The notes under the pieces are model-generated. The model made no database searches and was not told the origin of the DNA. It saw only the letters and a program-made list of their open reading frames with translations. A stretch of DNA of 64,000 nucleotides from Acidovorax sp. MR-S7 (GTDB lineage: Bacteria > Pseudomonadota > Gammaproteobacteria > Burkholderiales > Burkholderiaceae_C), in NCBI RefSeq assembly GCF_000400995.2, contig NZ_DF238908.1, forward strand, positions 62,001 through 126,000, given 5' to 3'. The stretch's first letter is position 1. Each line of letters begins with the position of its first letter. Both the position numbers and the translations under genes were made by a program. Below are positions 61,989-64,000 of the stretch, one piece after another.

Positions 61989-62838
61989 CCTGCCCCAGCC
62001 GCTGCAGCAGCTGCGCCGCCACCGCCACGGCGATCACCTCGGGCTCCTTGCCCGCGATGCCGGGCACGCCGATGGGGCAGGTCACCTGCGCCAGCTCCTG
62101 CTCCGAAAAGCCGCGCGCCGCCAGCCGGTGGCGGAACGTCGCCCACTTGGTGCGGCTGCCGATGAGGCCGATGAAGGGCAGATCGCCGCGCGCGCGCTGG
62201 CGCGCCAGGCAGGCAGCCACGATGTCCAGGTCCTCCGCGTGGCTGAAGCTCATGATGAGCACGAACGAGCGCGGCGCGAGGCCGGGCACTGCCGCCTGCA
62301 CCGGGTCGGAGTGTTCGCACAGCGCCTGCGGCGGCGGCGCGGGGGGAAACACCCCGTCGCGGCTGTCGATCCAGTGCAGCGCGAAGGGCAACGGCGCCAG
62401 CACGCGCGCCAGCGCGTGGCCCACGTGGCCGCCGCCGAACAGCGCCACCGGGTGCAGGGGCGGCGCCAGGCGCTCGCGCAGCGCCGGCGCGTCCTCCGCG
62501 CCCACGCACTCGAAGCGCAGCACCACCACGCCGCCGCAGCACTGGCCCAGGCTGGGTCCCAGCGCCCGGCGCACCAGCGGCGCGCGCGCCGGCCGCCCGG
62601 CCAGGTGGTCCGCCAGGCGCTCGCGCGCCTCCTGCAGGGCCTGCAGCTCCAGGTGCCCGCCGCCGATGGTGCCCAGCGGCGTATCGTGTCCCGCCAGCAG
62701 GGCCATCCAGGCCCCGCGCTCGCGCGGCACCGAGCCTTGGGTAGACTCCACCGTCACCAGGCACGCGGGCGCCGCCTGGATGTGTTCGAGCAAGCGATGC
62801 AACGCCGTCCGCATGTGTTCCCGCCTCTGGTTCGCCAT
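61984..62838 (-). CDS. xdhC: Xanthine dehydrogenase accessory protein XdhC
   Basis: 284 residues; an in-frame ATG at 62814 would remove eight. The XdhC/CoxI domain (~10-110; ACLVTVESTQGSVPRERGAWM, TIGGGHLE, LGQCCGG) is followed by a Rossmann domain (VALFGGGHVGHALARVL, ~135-150) and LIGSRTKW, PIGVPGIAGKEPEVIA. XdhC binds the molybdenum cofactor, promotes its sulfuration and inserts it into xanthine dehydrogenase. xdhA and xdhB are not in the window. On the same strand as uraH, puuD and guaD. Confidence 0.93.
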   Translation of the reverse strand: MANQRREHMRTALHRLLEHIQAAPACLVTVESTQGSVPRERGAWMALLAGHDTPLGTIGGGHLELQALQEARERLADHLAGRPARAPLVRRALGPSLGQCCGGVVVLRFECVGAEDAPALRERLAPPLHPVALFGGGHVGHALARVLAPLPFALHWIDSRDGVFPPAPPPQALCEHSDPVQAAVPGLAPRSFVLIMSFSHAEDLDIVAACLARQRARGDLPFIGLIGSRTKWATFRHRLAARGFSEQELAQVTCPIGVPGIAGKEPEVIAVAVAAQLLQRLGQA

Positions 62839-62854
62839 TCACCTACCGACCATC

Positions 62855-63394
62855 ATGTCCCAGTCCCCCGACCAGCGTCCCCCGGCCCGCAAGCGCCCCT
62901 TCTGGCTGCCGGCCAGTCTCATGGCGGCCGTGGCGGCCATCGTGGCGGCCTGCAAGTCCGGGCCGGAGCCCGAGCCCGCGCCCGCCCCGGCCGCGCCCGG
63001 CAGCGACGCCCGCGTGACCGGCCCCGTGCCCGCGGCCCAGGGCTCGGCGCGCGCCTCGGGTGCCGCCACGCCGCGCGCCTACCGTCAGGACGCGGCCACG
63101 CACCTGTACGGCCTGAACGCGCAGCGCATCTACAAGGGCAAGCTGCCGCCGCTGCTCTACGCCATCGGCGTGCTGGAGGTGGACATCGACCGCGCGGGCC
63201 GCGTGACCGCCCTGCGCTGGATGCGCGCGCCGCGCCATGCGCCCGAGGTGGTCAAGGAGATCGAGCGCACAGTGCGCGCCGCCGCGCCCTTCCCCGTGCC
63301 CGCGCGCATGCAGCGCGTGACCTATACCGACACCTGGCTGTGGGACAAGTCGGGCCATTTCCAGCTCGATACGCTGACCGAAGGGCAGCTCTAG
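62855..63394 (+). CDS. Lipoprotein with TonB-like C-terminal domain
   Basis: 179 residues from the ATG at 62855. A lipoprotein signal ends in AAIVAACKSG (Cys ~33). A Pro/Ala/Glu tether (~35-70) leads to a C-terminal domain (~90-179) resembling the TonB_C fold: LPPLLYAIGVLEVDIDRAGRV, then VVKEIERTVRAAAPFPVPARMQ and WLWDKSGHFQLDTL. Lipid-anchored proteins with this fold are common in the Burkholderiales with no settled function. It is oriented against the surrounding purine genes, 16 bp from the xdhC start. Its TAG stop lies at the edge of a large inverted repeat. Confidence 0.7.
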   Translation: MSQSPDQRPPARKRPFWLPASLMAAVAAIVAACKSGPEPEPAPAPAAPGSDARVTGPVPAAQGSARASGAATPRAYRQDAATHLYGLNAQRIYKGKLPPLLYAIGVLEVDIDRAGRVTALRWMRAPRHAPEVVKEIERTVRAAAPFPVPARMQRVTYTDTWLWDKSGHFQLDTLTEGQL

Positions 63395-63466
63395 GGCCCT
63401 CTGCACGAATCGAGCGGCAAGCGTGCGAGATGCACACGGCGCGGTGATTCGTGCAGAGGGTCCCTA
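63392..63466. repeat. 75-bp inverted-repeat element (terminator or MITE-like)
   Basis: Arms TAGGGCCCTCTGCACGAATC (63392-63411) and GATTCGTGCAGAGGGTCCCT (63446-63465, plus A) are complementary except for one extra base, around a 34-nt centre. It exactly fills the gap between the convergent lipoprotein gene and uraH. The left arm supplies the lipoprotein stop codon. It should act as a bidirectional terminator; the long arms also suggest a small non-autonomous mobile element. Confidence 0.75.
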
Positions 63467-63468
63467 AT

Positions 63469-63819
63469 TCAGGAACCGCGGTAGGTGGAATAGCTCCACG
63501 GGCTCACCAGCAGGGGCACGTGGTAGTGCTGGTCCGCGTGGGCGATGCCGAAGTCCAGGCTCACGCGGCCCAGGAAGTTGGGCTCGGGCAGTTGCACGCC
63601 CCTGGCCTTGAAATACGCGGCCACGTCGAAGGTCAGCCGGTAGGTGCCGGGGCGCAGGCTGGCGTTGTCGAACAGCGGCGCATCGGTGCGGCCGTCGTGG
63701 TTGAGGGTCAGGCGCTTGACCAGCGTGGCCTGCTCGCCGCTGGTGGCATACAGCGCGACCTCCATGCCCGCGGCGGGGCAGCCGTGCATGGTGTCGAGGA
63801 CGTGGGTGCTGAGGCCCAT
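63469..63819 (-). CDS. uraH: 5-hydroxyisourate hydrolase (transthyretin-like)
   Basis: 116 residues from the ATG at 63819 with GGAG upstream. The family residues are [18 protein letters not shown] (His near the N-terminus), DGRTDAPL (Arg), [11 protein letters not shown] and the C-terminal signature [19 protein letters not shown], whose YRGS ending distinguishes the hydrolase from transthyretin. It hydrolyses the 5-hydroxyisourate made by PuuD. It is separated from puuD by ~12.6 kb, including the hexarate cluster, but is on the same strand. Confidence 0.96.
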   Translation of the reverse strand: MGLSTHVLDTMHGCPAAGMEVALYATSGEQATLVKRLTLNHDGRTDAPLFDNASLRPGTYRLTFDVAAYFKARGVQLPEPNFLGRVSLDFGIAHADQHYHVPLLVSPWSYSTYRGS

Positions 63820-63852
63820 GGGGCTTCTCCTGAAGTGGTTTCGGGTACGAGA

Positions 63853-63873
63853 AAGTGTATACAGTTTTTGTAC
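63853..63873. promoter_or_regulatory. Candidate purine-regulon operator upstream of uraH
   Basis: AAGTGTATACAGTTTTTGTA and the following C, 34 bp before the uraH start. It contains the perfect palindrome TGTATACA and matches the element upstream of puuD at 17 of 21 positions. It could also serve the divergent gene that starts at 63939. Confidence 0.55.
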
Positions 63874-63938
63874 TCTCTTGCCAGCGCCGCACCGGGCGTT
63901 TACCCTGCGGCCCATCCCCAACCACCAGGAGACACCGA

Positions 63939-64000
63939 ATGCAATTCCGCTCCACCCTGCTGGCCGGCAGCCTTGCGCTGGCCCTGGCCAGCCTGGTCGC
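63939..64000 (+). CDS. Exported protein, N-terminus only (partial)
   Basis: The ATG at 63939 has AGGAG 8 nt upstream. The visible 20 codons begin [20 protein letters not shown], a textbook signal peptide start. The gene runs off the window. Its divergence from uraH and the nearby operator-like motif suggest a link to purine or allantoin uptake, but the family cannot be told. Confidence 0.6.
   Translation, partial: MQFRSTLLAGSLALALASLV

Overview
The window looks like chromosome of a GC-rich betaproteobacterium of the Burkholderiales, most likely Comamonadaceae (Acidovorax/Alicycliphilus/Comamonas-like). The evidence is the high-GC codon use, five Bug/TctC-type periplasmic receptors, a Tat-dependent (clade I) nitrous oxide reductase cluster, the local gene orders, and at least thirteen copies of a roughly 50-bp palindromic intergenic repeat. 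The genus call is inference. I saw no rRNA, tRNA, CRISPR array, transposase or phage gene.

Left part (1-31 kb). A sugar-acid module (end of a Bug receptor, UxaA-type dehydratase, GabD-type aldehyde dehydrogenase, HpaI-type aldolase) is followed by an iron-uptake operon on the minus strand: DUF3649, PepSY membrane protein, DUF3325, TonB-dependent receptor, with a clear Fur box upstream. Then come a divergent MocR regulator/PaiB pair, pmbA plus an EamA exporter, darP(yjgA)-mog, uppP, a 2TM protein with a LytS/LytTR two-component pair, an MFS transporter, an FAD monooxygenase, two translationally coupled GGDEF-EAL proteins, aconitase, an H-NS protein and apaH.

Middle (30.8-41.7 kb). This is a complete nitrous-oxide respiration locus. 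apbE/nosX and a lipoprotein cytochrome c run leftward. A DUF2946-like protein, nosZ, nosR, nosD, nosF, nosY, nosL and a second nosL-like gene run rightward. The divergent control region holds one excellent FNR/Dnr-type site and one weaker site, placed almost symmetrically. NosZ reduces N2O, NosR carries electrons and FMN (attached by ApbE), NosDFY and the NosL proteins serve copper-site assembly, and the cytochrome is a likely electron donor.

Right part (41.8-64 kb). RhlE helicase, a LysR/Bug/enolase-superfamily module, a YpfJ metallopeptidase and dcd lead into purine-catabolism genes (guaD, puuD, and further on xdhC and uraH, all on the minus strand). Between puuD and xdhC sits a 10.8-kb D-glucarate/galactarate catabolic cluster. 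It contains garD, a glucarate-dehydratase-like enolase, a FadR-type GntR regulator, three Bug receptors, kdgD, gudD and a 2-oxoglutarate-semialdehyde dehydrogenase. Together these convert both hexarates to 2-oxoglutarate. The cluster appears to interrupt an otherwise collinear purine locus and has inverted copies of the ~50-bp repeat at its two ends.

The most interesting signals are: the repeat family, including a copy read through as protein inside aconitase; a near-identical motif upstream of the two separated purine genes puuD and uraH; the shared GntR operator in the glucarate cluster; and the paired FNR-type sites and extra genes of the nos locus.
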